From: Fallopia convolvulus
Taxonomy: Eukaryota > Streptophyta > Magnoliopsida > Caryophyllales > Polygonaceae
Assembly (NCBI GenBank): GCA_964016875.1
Contig: OZ024724.1
Coordinates: 25,271,962 to 25,335,961 of the forward strand
Direction: 5' to 3'
DNA: 64,000 nucleotides
Shown here one piece after another: positions 54,455-64,000 of the stretch (positions are counted from its first letter, which is position 1; each line of letters starts with the position of its first letter). The notes below the pieces were generated by a model. That model was not told the DNA's origin, made no database searches, and saw only the letters and a program-made list of their open reading frames with translations. The position numbers and the translations under genes were made by a program.

Positions 54455-56577
54455 CTCCCTCCATCCGTCCCATTTTATTTGTCCAATGTCCATTTTAGTT
54501 GTCCCAGAATGTTTGTCCTACTTTTTTCCTTTTCTTTTATATCCAACTTTTCTTACAATATTACCCCTATTCAATCCTACTTTTTACCTACATTAACCAA
54601 TAAAAAATCTACCCCAATCAACATTTTAGTCATTTCCTTTTTTTTTCTCTTTCTTCCCATCTTTATCCATCAACATCATACACTCTCTCTTCTCCCTATT
54701 GACTACTTTTTCTCCCATCTCATTTTCTTAATTTGTGTGTAAATTGTAACACCCCGACTTCCGACGGGACGCTACATAGAAATAGACCTTACTAGGTACT
54801 ATTAAATAGGTTGACAACTACACTTTAGGATCTTGCAACGCAGGCATGACGAGAAAACAAAGTAAAACATCCAACCTTTATTTTAATAAACATATAGAGA
54901 ATATAGTTATGCATGAATTCCCGAAAACCTAAGTATTCAAATCCGACACAACACTTACTAATACTGAACCATTCAGACAAAATGATAATAAATAAAACAT
55001 AATACTAACCTCATCTTTAGCAAGAATAAAATCAACGTCCTAACTATCGTAAGTAACCCAGCGTAAAACCCATCCCACTATGACACGCGCTCTTTACCGC
55101 TCCGGCCCGCCATCTAGCCTCGGTTCCTGCACGGCTCCCTGGTTCATACCTGGAACCGAAAAATATTCCCCGAAGGGTCAGCGTCTAATCTATCGAGTTA
55201 GAAAGAATACGGAAATTGTAGAACGTTTTGAAATCATTTCTAGAGTCAGCATACAAATCCACAATCGCAATCATAACTCTAAAGGCCAATACCTAAATTA
55301 GTTACAACCAGTCACACACAGTCACATACGCATTCACAATCACAACCTCATAACAACACAAATCCTCCTTTTTCACAATCCGACTTCCAAGGCGCTCATC
55401 ACCGCGCCGAGTGCAGAGGCAGGCCCTCTCACTCCACTTCACAATCTCCCTTCTAACCCCTGGCTAAGCCTCCACTGGAGCACTTGCCAAAAACACACAG
55501 ATAAGAATTTTCGTTTTGAAGGGGCACGATTTTCCAGTCATACGGGTCAACATAGCCAACTCTTCCTCAACACCAGCTACGATGGGCCGTGTCGGAAACG
55601 GTACCAACACAGAGAAAACGTTCCAAAATATTTTTCCGATAAAACACATTCAAAACCATTTACGCACACAACAACTCAAGGAGTTCAAAACAATTTAAAA
55701 GGTATTCGGGACTAGTTCTCAAAACCCGCCCTACAACATCGATACGCAATCTAACAGGGTAGAGAAGAACCGAGCAAGTCGAAAAAAACGACTTACCTCG
55801 AAATCTAGGATCCTTGTGAAGCAGACGGAACTACGATCTCAAACGGAAACGATTCCCTAAAGAATTATAAAAGGAAAGATTAATTAAAATACGAGCCGAA
55901 CCAACCTAACTCCAAGAAATAGCTACTTCTAAAAATTCTTAAACCACCGACTTTTATTAAAGAAAAATTATAATTAATAGATTTTAAAACAAACAATTTG
56001 CTAACCCATACTAACATTGTACAATTCCATTTTAACTCCAAACTCCCAGCCCAAAATAAATTACAAGGCCCAATTTACCCATCTCCCAAAATCTTATGCA
56101 GGTTTAGCCAAATAAAAAAAATTGTCCCGAACCCCTACCAAAACAATCGGTTTGACCAACAAAAACTTTGACCAAGCTTTGTGGGGCCCATCCGGTCTTC
56201 TTCCTCGGCTAACTCCCGATCGAGAAGGATCTCATCCCATCGGCACCGTCGTTCTCCCGCCTTCAAATATTTAAATGTTAGTTAAAAATAGATTAAAATT
56301 AACATATTGATAGGGACGATGCAAATACCAAATTCATATATCATTGGTTACAATAATTAAGATTATATTGTACTTGAACGAAATTTATCAAACCCGAGAA
56401 CATATATATAACTATATATGTGTGATTTGCCAAAACGGATTAATAACTCGGATCGCTTGGGTGGTTAAAAGACTTGATTAAATGTAAACCAAGCAACTCA
56501 TTTTTCCGACAAGATGAAAAACGAACCCGGTATTAAATAAATTGTCCTTTTGAACAAACAAAATGGGACGGAGGGAG
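54455..56577. mobile_element. Mariner-like MITE (CTCCCTCC ends), split by a solo LTR
   Basis: Starts CTCCCTCCATCCGTCCCATT and ends with the complement of CTCCCTCCGTCCCATTTTG, flanked by TA (54453-54454 and 56578-56579). CTCCCTCCGTCCC ends with a TA target are typical of a very common plant mariner-type MITE. Without the solo LTR and its TSD it is about 325 bp. Confidence 0.85.
54745..56537 (-). mobile_element. Solo LTR of a Tekay/Del-like gypsy element
   Basis: 1793 bp between TGTAACACCCCGACTTCCG and CCCGGTATTAAA, with the duplication TAAAT on both sides (54740-54744, 56538-56542). Its interior aligns in patches with the LTR at 59360-61851 (ATGACACGCG, GGTCAGC, GTGCAGAGGC, CCCCTGG...AAGCCTCCACTGG), so it is a related but diverged LTR. 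The final CA is mutated to AA. No internal part is present. Confidence 0.85.
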
Positions 56578-57010
56578 TACAATGGTGGTGCTTACAAAAT
56601 GTACTTGAAGGTACTTAACATTTAATATAATAGTTTTTATTTATCTAGTACTAGTTAAGCACTCATTCGATTTTTCCACTCCAATAGAGGAACTCTACTT
56701 AAATGGTACTTGTACATATAAAAATAAATAATTTCATTAAGGTGAGACACATGGCAACTAACTATTGGTTTCAAGAACTTGTAATGGGTGCTTGGGTGGT
56801 ACTTATATAAGTGCATCTACTATAGGTGCTTAACATTTTCTTTTAAATTTTAGACAAATATTTGGTAAGTACCCTTAAGTACCATACTAAGCACCACCAT
56901 TGCACATGGCCTTATAGTAATAAACGCACTGAATTTTACTATTCCAGGATTCGTATATTAGGACAAGCATTATTCTTACTAAAATACTCTAATTAAATTA
57001 TCAATAAATA

Positions 57011-58210
57011 TAGACTGCGTCGGGTAATCTTTGCTGATAACTTATTGATAAGTCGATGGTCTTGATAAGTTACTGATAAGTCGATTGTTTTGATAAGTTA
57101 CAAGGTTGATAAGTCGATGCTTGTTTCTGAGATAAGGAAGTTGTGTTCGATTGGAGGGTTTGCTGATTTTTAAAAGGAGGATAAGGAATTGTCCATATTA
57201 CCCTTAATACAAATATAACAAATTCAATTTTTCTATGAACTTGGGTTGTATGAAAGAACTTGGGCCTGTATGAACTTGGGCCTTTGGTGAAGTTCTTTCT
57301 CCCGAGTCATATTTTGTTGGGATTCTCTCTTTGGTTCTTCTTCTTCCTAGGGCCTGCTTATCAATGAATTGACGATGCAGAGAAGGCAAGCGCAAACGGT
57401 GAAGAGTTTCTTTATCCCGAGTCCGTCTTCCGTCCTTATTCTTTCTCTCGAGTCCGTCGTCGTCATCGTTCCGACCAGTATGTCGTTCCATCTGGATTCT
57501 CTCTTTGCCGGCGGTGTTCTTTCTCCAGATTTTTGAGTTCGTCGTTTCATCCGGATTCTCTCCCTGGTTCACACCTTCCTTGGGTTGTCAATCAGTTGGA
57601 TGAACTTGGGCATGCTTATGAGACCAAAATGTAGACTTTGACGAGGCAACGAAGAAAAGTCGGTGCCGACGATGAAGGATTCAGTCTCCCGAGTTCGTCG
57701 TTCCGTCCATCGTTCTGTCCGACAGTGAAGATTTTTTTATCTTTCTCAATGGAAAAATACGAACCACGACCTAAAGACATTTGGAAAAAAAATTAATTGA
57801 GAAGTGGGACGAGTTCAATGGTGGGAAAAAATACAATTGAATGAATGAAGAGAAGATATGCAGGTTCAATGAAGATTAACGAAGGTAGAGAAGATATGTA
57901 GGCAATGAAGATGGAAGCAATGTCAATGGTGGGAGAAAGAAGGAAGATAGATATTAAGAGTAGAAGAAGGGTACTGGGGGGAGTGGAAAAAGAAGATGTG
58001 GGCCCCATGTGATATACTTTTGGGGGATAAGTTTGCTTATTTCCGATAAGCATGAGGGGTATTGATTATTTTTCCGCTTATATGCTCCGAGATAAGTTTG
58101 CTTATTTCCGATAAGCAAATTTGCCAAACACCCGTCCCGAGTGCTTATTTCTGCAAATAAGCAACAAAGTGCTTATAAGCACACAATAAACACTTGTCGA
58201 ACGCACATCG
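57011..58210. mobile_element. Possible non-autonomous DNA transposon, unassigned
   Basis: The left side has GACTGCGTCGGGTAATC and several GATAAGT(TA/CGAT) repeats, the right side CTTATTTCCGATAAGC and CTTATAAGCAC repeats and ends TTGTCGAACGCACATC. Left and right ends are only weakly inverted. The middle has a G/C-richer block (about 57300-57740) with repeated TCTCCCGAGT/TCTCTCGAGTCCGTC words. Open minus-strand frames in that block are unsupported. Confidence 0.35.
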
Positions 58211-58515
58211 TCCTTTTTTATTCCAACCTAATTAGTTTATATTAAAACTAGAAATAATTGGACAAAATAGCTAGAAGGCTAAATAAAATTAGATAATTAA
58301 TTGAGTTTAAAAGACCAAATAGACTTAGTTGGAGGGAGTAGGAAATTTGTTTTTCAATTAATGGTGGAAGAAATAGATAAAACTTATGTCACTTTGATTG
58401 GGAAAGGTCATCACCAATTAAGTTGTAAATTCAGTTAAGACTTTACCCTCTCCATTTTATAAAACTAGAAATTATGGTTTTGGTAAGTACGGATTAAGTT
58501 TTTTCGTTTCAAACA

Positions 58516-58983
58516 TGCTCCGTTTGGCAATGCTTATTTGGATACTTATAAGTACTCAGTTACTTATATGGAAAAAATAAGCTTCATTTTATGTGTTCGG
58601 CAAAATTTACTTATTTCAAATAAGTTACTTATATCCGATACTTATCTACTGAAAAAATAATCAGCCTCCCCCAACCTTATGTCAAATAAGCTAACTTTTC
58701 TACAAAAATATAAGTAAGCGGGACCCATATGATTTCCCAATTAAAATTTATTTTTTTACCCTTCATTAAGCCATTTTTAGTAATTTTACACATATTGCTT
58801 AAAATATCAGCAATTCAGTTTACCGAACACATTCTGGATTATTTGAAAAATAAACAACTCATATCAGTATCCCATATCAGCTTTCACGATCAACATCAAC
58901 AACCATAAGTATCAACATCAACATCAACATCAACATCAACATCAACATCAACACCATTAAGTACCGATTTGCCGAACGGAGTC
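58516..58983. mobile_element. PIF/Harbinger (Tourist-like) MITE, copy 2
   Basis: Same interior as 7909-8366 almost word for word. Ends TGCTCCGTTTGGCAA and TTGCCGAACGGAGTC, each with one or two changes from copy 1; the right flank TAA agrees with copy 1 but the left flank (ACA) no longer does. An extra run of six ATCAAC units (about 58912-58950) replaces the two found in copy 1. Confidence 0.87.
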
Positions 58984-59359
58984 TAAGAGTTTGTTCGGAC
59001 AATCTCCTTTGAGTGCACCTAAGAGTCCGATCTCTCCCCTCAAGTCTCTCTCTACTCTCACTCCGGCGTTGACTCCATAGTCTTTTCTTCTTTTTGCCCC
59101 GGTCATGCCTTGTCTCGAGGTTCTCGGAAGGAACATAGCGATCATCGCACTCTCACTGATTGCCAGAGCCGTGGTTGTGGTTAGATAGGCTGCGGTCATA
59201 GTTTTCTCCACCACGATTGTGGCTTCATCTACGACGATCTCCGCGGTGTTCGGGATAGCTCGAATCGTCCAAGGACGGGTTGTCGAACTGAGGGGGTCCG
59301 CGACCTGAGACCTCTTACGGGGGGGGGGGGGGGTGACTCATGGTGGTGGTCCCTTCGCC
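58984..59359. other. Unassigned remnant with Arg/Ser-rich minus-strand coding look
   Basis: On the minus strand one frame reads PPQFDNPSLDDSSYPEHRGD and GGENYDRSLSNHNHG, a Gag-like Arg/Asn/Ser-rich composition, but it has stops and no family match that I can name. Ends with a run of 15 G (59319-59333). Confidence 0.3.
59319..59333. repeat. Homopolymer G15
   Basis: Fifteen consecutive G before GTGACTCATGG... at 59334. Length in the real genome is uncertain because sequencers misread such runs. Confidence 0.8.
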
Positions 59360-61851
59360 TGTAACACCCCGACTTACCGTCGGGACATTACTAGGTAGTT
59401 GACCCTAACGGGTCCTACCTGAACTGGTTGACAACTAGAATACATGGACCTTGCAACTCGGGCACAACAAGAAAACTATTTTAAAACATCCAACTGTCAT
59501 TCAAACAAACCACATTTTTACAATGTCATGCATGAATCCCAATGTCTAGCCAAATTATATTCAACACCATAAATCTGCTAAAGTCAACAACATAGTGAAA
59601 TCTCAAAAACAACTAACAAGCCTAAACCGAACTCCAAACCCACTCAGTGACCTATGACACGCGTCAACGATCCGCTACATCATCTGTTCTAGGCTCCAAC
59701 ACGGGACCTGTGTGAGTACCTGGAACTGAAAAATAAAGTCCCCGAGGGGTCAGCTACTACCCTAGGCAAGCTAGATAACACACGGCAATAGTAAGACGTT
59801 TGAAAAACATCAATTATACAACAACATAAATTTTAACAAGTGAATTGAACAAAATAGTATAAGTCAACACACATTCCAAAACCTAAAGAATATGTGAAAG
59901 GAAAGGCAATGAGACATACCATAATCAAACTAACAAGCACAAAAGTAAAGCATTTATAATAATAACCAACACGTCGACATTCAACAAATGAAGGAAGATA
60001 CAACGAATACACAATTCATTAAACGTGGCAAGAATTCACAAGGTAGGAAAACCAACTAAGTAATCACACACACGCACACACAAAACCACAATCCTATTGG
60101 GAAATGCCATTCTTCCTTCCTCCACCGCATTCCCATCTACGACGCTAACTCCCTGCGCCCGAGTGCAGAGGCGGGCCCTCCCACTTTCCATATACGTCAT
60201 TCTTCCAACCCCTGGTCAAGCCTCCACTGGATCACTTGCCAAAACAGGCAATCAAATTTTTATTTTTAAAGGGGCCCGACCGACACACGACCATGGCTAG
60301 ACGCCTCTTCTCCACCGACAATCGTCGTACATGGTCGTGCCGGTTACGCTGCCAACACAGAGAAAACGGTACCATTTATTTTACGAGAAAAAGTTTAAAG
60401 TGGAAAGCACGTCACATCATACAATAAAACATTTCGCAAAGAAACATACATTCGGGACTAGTTCCCAAAACCAATCTCACAATCACGGCATGAAATCTAA
60501 CAAGACTAGAATAAAGCCGAGCAAGTCGAGAACGACTTACCTCAAAAGACGAACACAAAAACGCAACGGAATAAAGTATGCTCGAACTAGTTACACGCGA
60601 ACGTTACCGATTCCTAGCATTTCAAGAACAAGAACTATAACACCCGAAGAGAGGTGAAGTACAAAACTTGATGCCCTAAAAGCTGAAAGCTCTTTCTAAG
60701 TGATGATTATTGATATCCTCCAATTCAGGTCGACAACTTGCAATTACCTACTTTTAGTTAACTAGTTAAGGCTAAACAAAATACCGAACTAATATCGTTT
60801 AATCAATTGATTGGTGATTCAAATGTATCTACCGATCTTCCAAGTTTTAAATCTTAAAATTGGGTCAACAACCATTACTATTACTATTAGGTACAACTCC
60901 CATCAACCATTCACATCTCTGCAGCCCATAAAAATGGATAGTCCTTAATTAATCAAGTTTAACACAACATTTAAATGTGCAATAGCAAACTACGAACAAA
61001 TTGTCAAAGGAGTTTATATTTATACCGATTGAAGACAAAGCCAAGGACAAGATAAGGTCTTCTACACTTCCACCGTAAACAAGACGGAGAAGAAGATCGG
61101 GCCCTTCCTTTGATTGATTTCAGCCCCGCAAAAGTGGAGAATTACTCCAGGAACTAGCTAGCCAAGAGGGGGTCTTGACGACAGTGAGGTGACAGCTCGA
61201 CAGAGACGGCGGTCATTACCGGCGACAACAACAACGCCGGTGAACAGGAGCGTGAAATTAGTGTAGAGCACTCGCTCTCGCCCCTGTTCTCGATAGCTAT
61301 AGCAGCAGCAGACGAAGCTCGGAGGAGGAGACGATCGTTGGTCGAACACTGGTGGAAGAGGAGGGTTCACGAAGGTGATGTAGGCTAGTGTCACCGAGGT
61401 CGACGCCGGTATTCCCCGGGTTAGAGCGCTCGAACAGAGGCTATATATGGAGGTCGGGAAAGAGGGAGCGAGAGAGGGATGGAGGCGAGAAAACTAGACG
61501 AGAAGGGGGTTCGGACATGGCGATGGGAAAGAAGATCGAAAAAGAGGTGAGAGAGAGGAGGTATGAAAACAAAAGGTGATGGTGAGGCGAAGAATCAGTG
61601 GTGAGCGGCGGTGGCTCCTCAAAGGAGACGATGAACAGTTCTCTCCCCAAAGAAAGAATTTAGGGATAGAGGGAAAGAGGGGAAGGAAAAAAAATTATGG
61701 GCCTCGGCCCAACTGGATATTAGGTCCATAACTTAGAATGAAATTGAGTAAGGCTAGATTGATCCAACAATTAAAATGTCGAGAAGAGGTCGTAAGTTCT
61801 ATAACGCTCAAAATTTATAAACGTTACCAGAATAATAACTCGGGTATTACA
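59360..61851 (-). repeat. 3' LTR of the Tekay-like element
   Basis: 2492 bp; on the minus strand it starts TGTAATACCCGAG and ends GGGGTGTTACA. Long LTRs with this start are usual in the Tekay/Del lineage. No reliable ORF lies within it. A purine-rich region around 61440-61580 is AG-rich on the plus strand. Confidence 0.9.
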
Positions 61852-61865
61852 TATACCCCCACTTT
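61852..61865 (-). other. Polypurine tract, Tekay-like element
   Basis: The reverse complement AAAGTGGGGGTATA ends directly at the LTR start TGTAATACC; AGTGGGGG is the usual PPT core of this lineage. Confidence 0.85.
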
Positions 61866-62285
61866 AAGAAATTTTCGTCCTCGAAACTCGAATTGAGATA
61901 ACTTAAGTATGAATAAGGATGGATGATTGGTTAGAGTCTCACAAATCCCTATCCCGTAGTATGGGTTTGTCCTCGATCCATTTCTAAACGATCGTAAGAA
62001 AGAAAGGCATTCATCAAACGAACAGAGTGCTCTCAGAACATGTAATCAACATAGTATCTACTCTAACAAGTCAAGGAATCATTGAATTCACATAACAACT
62101 AAGTAGTCAAACACAAGTAACACTCAACCAAGCAAACCAATCAAGCAACAGTTAGGCAACCAAGTGAAACACAATCAAGCATTTTAAGGCACTAGATATG
62201 ATGTCTGAAAAGCTCAAGTATTAATCATTCCTTCACAGACTATCAAATTCGAGTATAACTCTAGTTAACTCTCTTGCATACTTGC
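61866..62285 (-). other. 3' untranslated region of the Tekay-like element
   Basis: Between PPT and pol; only short frames. The reverse complement begins with the CGAGGACGAAAATTTCTT sequence before the PPT, common in this lineage. Confidence 0.6.
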
Positions 62286-62648
62286 TTCATTTTCCCAAGT
62301 AGCCTCCTCAACTCCCCGCCTAGACCACTACACTAAGCGTAAAGGAATCTCCTTGTTTCGTAGTTTCTTCATTTGACGATCCAAGATTGTTGTCGGTTGT
62401 TCAACAAAAGCATGATCTAGCTCGATTCTCAACTCCTCATAACTAAGCTTGTGGTTGGGATCGAGAATGCATTGCCTTAGCTGAGACACACGAAACACGG
62501 GATGAACTCCCTCTAAGGATGGAGGATGTGCCAACTGATAGGCCGACTCCCCGACCCTCTCTAAGCTCTCAAAATGCCAAACGTAGCGAGGACTCAACTT
62601 TCCTTTCGTTCTGAATCTCCGCACCCCTCGAGTAGGCGACACCCTCAA
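62286..62648 (-). pseudogene. Tekay-like pol C-terminus (integrase end and chromodomain)
   Basis: Residues read FRTKGKLSPRYVWHFESLERVG, YQLAHPPSLEGVHPVFRVSQLR and YEELRIELDHAFVEQPTTIL, the conserved C-terminal part of Tekay/Del integrase. A TAG follows RNKEIPLRLV, yet the frame goes on with WSRRGVEEATWENEASM, the N-terminal part of the chromodomain, so the stop is a mutation. The chromodomain in this lineage directs integration to heterochromatin. The upstream coding part is in a different frame. Confidence 0.87.
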
Positions 62649-62699
62649 TCACACGTGCACACCAACATCAAATTCCAAGGGTCGCCTTCGTTTATCAGT

Positions 62700-63610
62700 A
62701 TAGGATTTCTGACAACTCTGAGCGGCTAACCTGCGTTTTATTATCAAAACAACTTTATCCACTATCTCTTAGATTGCTTAGGGTCTCTCACCCACTCTAT
62801 TAGAGGGGTCATCCCAACAAAGTGGCGTTCGACACTTTCACCCATACAATGCCTCATAAAGAGCCACTTGAATCGAGTCAACAGTTATTGTTTGCGAACT
62901 CCACTAACTCTAAATTTTCTGACCAACTACCACCCCCGTCTAGGACACAATCTCTTAGCATATCTTCAAGCATTTGCATCGTCCTCTCTGATTGTCCATC
63001 TGCTTGCGGGTGGTAAGAAATTGTGAAGTGCGGTCTCATACCCAACGCCTTGTGCACTTGAGGCCAAAATTTCAATGTAAACTGACCATCTCAATCCGAT
63101 ACGATGGTTTTTGGTACTATGTGCAGTCTCACTATCTATTTCACAAACACAACCACTAATATAGGAACCGACTACACCTCCTTGATCGGAAGGAAGCGTG
63201 TTGTCTTCGTCAATCTATCCACTACAACCCAGATGGCATCATGCCCCTTGCTGACTTGTAGTCCAATTGCAAAATCCATGGAAATGTCTTCCCACTTCCA
63301 CTTTGGAATAGGAATTGATTGGAGCATCCCCACCCGGCCTCTGGTATTCGATCTTCACCTATTGACAAACCTGACACTTAGCCACAAATCTCGCTAAATC
63401 TGGCTTCATGCCATTCTACCAATAATATTATCATAAATCTTTGTACATCGTACTCTCTCAAGGGTGAATCGAGTAAGGTATAGTGTGGGCCTCTTACAAA
63501 AACTTCTGTCTCAACTCTATATCTTGAGGCACACAGATTCGGACACGCGAACTCAAGATATCGTCTGCTCTCTCTCTCTACAAGATCAGGTGCCTTTCCA
63601 CGACTCAACT
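62700..63610 (-). pseudogene. Tekay-like integrase (zinc-binding and core), heavily decayed
   Basis: The core has SYHPQADGQSERTMQMLEDMLR (catalytic Glu) and EFANNNC, preceded by DGQFTLKFWPQVHKAL with the second Asp neighbourhood. The region 62700-62870 is recognisable as APYEALYG-type sequence in a shifted frame. At 63378-63608 the zinc-binding region and RNase H-integrase linker are present but degraded. Several stops and frame changes split it. Confidence 0.8.
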
Positions 63611-63759
63611 TCTACCTTAGATCTTGAATCCTTAGACATATCTCCTGTTTCAATCTCACTCCTTTCAGCAAAGTCGGTCAACAGTCCAAGATACTCCGTC
63701 TACCCTGGTAACGTTGAATTTGTACCTCGATTCCATACATCATAAACTCTCTCTGCAAC

Positions 63760-64000
63760 TCTTAGTTGAGCAATCAAATCAGTCAACATATATTCTTGAG
63801 AGGTCTTCCTATTATGGTATCGGCGACTACGTTTGCCTTCCTTGGGTGATAAAGGATCTCCATGTCATAGTTCTTCAGCAACTAAAGCCATCTCCGCTGT
63901 CCCAGGTTCAATTCTCTCTGAGCGAAGTTGTACTTGATACTTGTATGAGTTGTCATTACGTTGCATGTACTCCCCTACAGATATTGACGCCAAATCTTCA
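63760..64000 (-). pseudogene. Tekay-like RNase H C-terminus
   Basis: The reverse complement encodes QRELNLGQRRWL, a TAG stop, LLKNYDMEILYHPRKANVVAD; the family pattern is QRELNxRQRRWLELLKDYD and YHPGKANVVADALSRK. Another TAG lies upstream (QYL*GSTCN). The rest of RNase H and RT is off the right edge. Confidence 0.85.

Larger units (their letters stand above)
54445..56912. mobile_element. Outer MITE split by a nested MITE and solo LTR
   Basis: The right end of the element reads, in reverse complement, GGCCATGTGCAATGGTGGTG (56912 leftwards). The left end is found only when the inner element is removed: ACCATATA (54447-54454) joins ACAATGGTGGTGCTTA at 56579. About 340 bp remain once the insert is taken out. 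The superfamily is uncertain because no clean TSD can be read. Confidence 0.6.
59360..64000 (-). mobile_element. Tekay/Del-like chromovirus (Ty3/gypsy), 3' part, runs off the right edge
   Basis: On the minus strand the order is RNase H, integrase, chromodomain-type C-terminus, PPT and 3' LTR. The pol tail RVGESAYQLAHPPSLEGVHPV and the EEATWE-like ending are typical of Tekay/Del chromoviruses. All coding parts carry stops or frameshifts. The 5' half lies beyond position 64000. Confidence 0.9.

Noticed and set aside
57204..57572. 122-residue minus-strand frame
   Set aside because: Arg/Lys/Asp-rich translation of a repeated TCTCTCGAGTCCGTC-type block; no family and overlapping frames of similar length.
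59319..59333. G15 run as a functional quadruplex
   Set aside because: A pure homopolymer is a common assembly artefact and has no loop structure; nothing else supports a role.

Overview
The window is a repeat-packed, intron-poor stretch of plant nuclear DNA, almost certainly from an angiosperm and probably a eudicot. The evidence is the mix of element families: Athila-type Ty3/gypsy with a tRNA-Asp primer site, SIRE/Maximus-like Ty1/copia with an extra third ORF, a Tekay/Del-like chromovirus, an L1 LINE whose ORF2 ends in an RNase H domain, Helitrons with CTAG ends, and Harbinger-, hAT-, mariner- and CACTA-like short elements. I found no intact host gene. The only host-derived coding sequence is a two-exon piece of a cellulose synthase (CESA) gene carried inside a Helitron-like element.

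Layout. 1-4555: 5' part of Athila copy A on the minus strand, sitting against copia A, of which only the 3' part remains (4556-6620). 6621-11026: non-coding DNA with a 17-bp tandem repeat, a Harbinger-type MITE and a degenerate 31-bp periodic array. 11027-13897: a complete small Helitron followed by AT-rich DNA with a tandem repeat of about 108 bp. 13898-32494: an L1 LINE with matching 16-bp target site duplications. It is split right after the RT catalytic motif by complete Athila copy B (17108-30460; two 1531-bp LTRs; TSD GGCAT). 32644-37566: Helitron-like elements, some back to back, one carrying the CESA fragment. 38078-38480: one end of a CACTA transposon. 40287-52030: complete but defective copia B (TSD AACCT) with a solo LTR inside its 3' LTR. 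53099-53484: hAT-type MITE with an 8-bp TSD. 54445-56912: a MITE holding a mariner-like MITE that holds a solo gypsy LTR. 58516-58983: second copy of the Harbinger-type MITE. 59360-64000: 3' part of a Tekay-like element on the minus strand, with a 2.5-kb LTR.

All large elements are disabled. Their ORFs are broken by frameshifts and by stops that mostly look like C-to-T or G-to-A changes at Gln, Arg and Trp codons, as expected of methylated, silenced repeats. The two complete LTR elements keep PBS, PPT and paired LTRs, so they are recognisable as former gag-pol units with a third ORF downstream.

The most unusual signal is in the two Athila copies. A 14-bp imperfect dyad of the form GGTCGKNNMCGACC occurs again and again in pairs or short runs with starts exactly 21 bp apart. 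It lies in the LTRs, gag, the protease region, the RNase H-integrase linker, the untranslated region after pol, ORF3 and the 3' untranslated region, in either orientation and in different reading frames. I counted 37 copies in 15 clusters in copy B alone.
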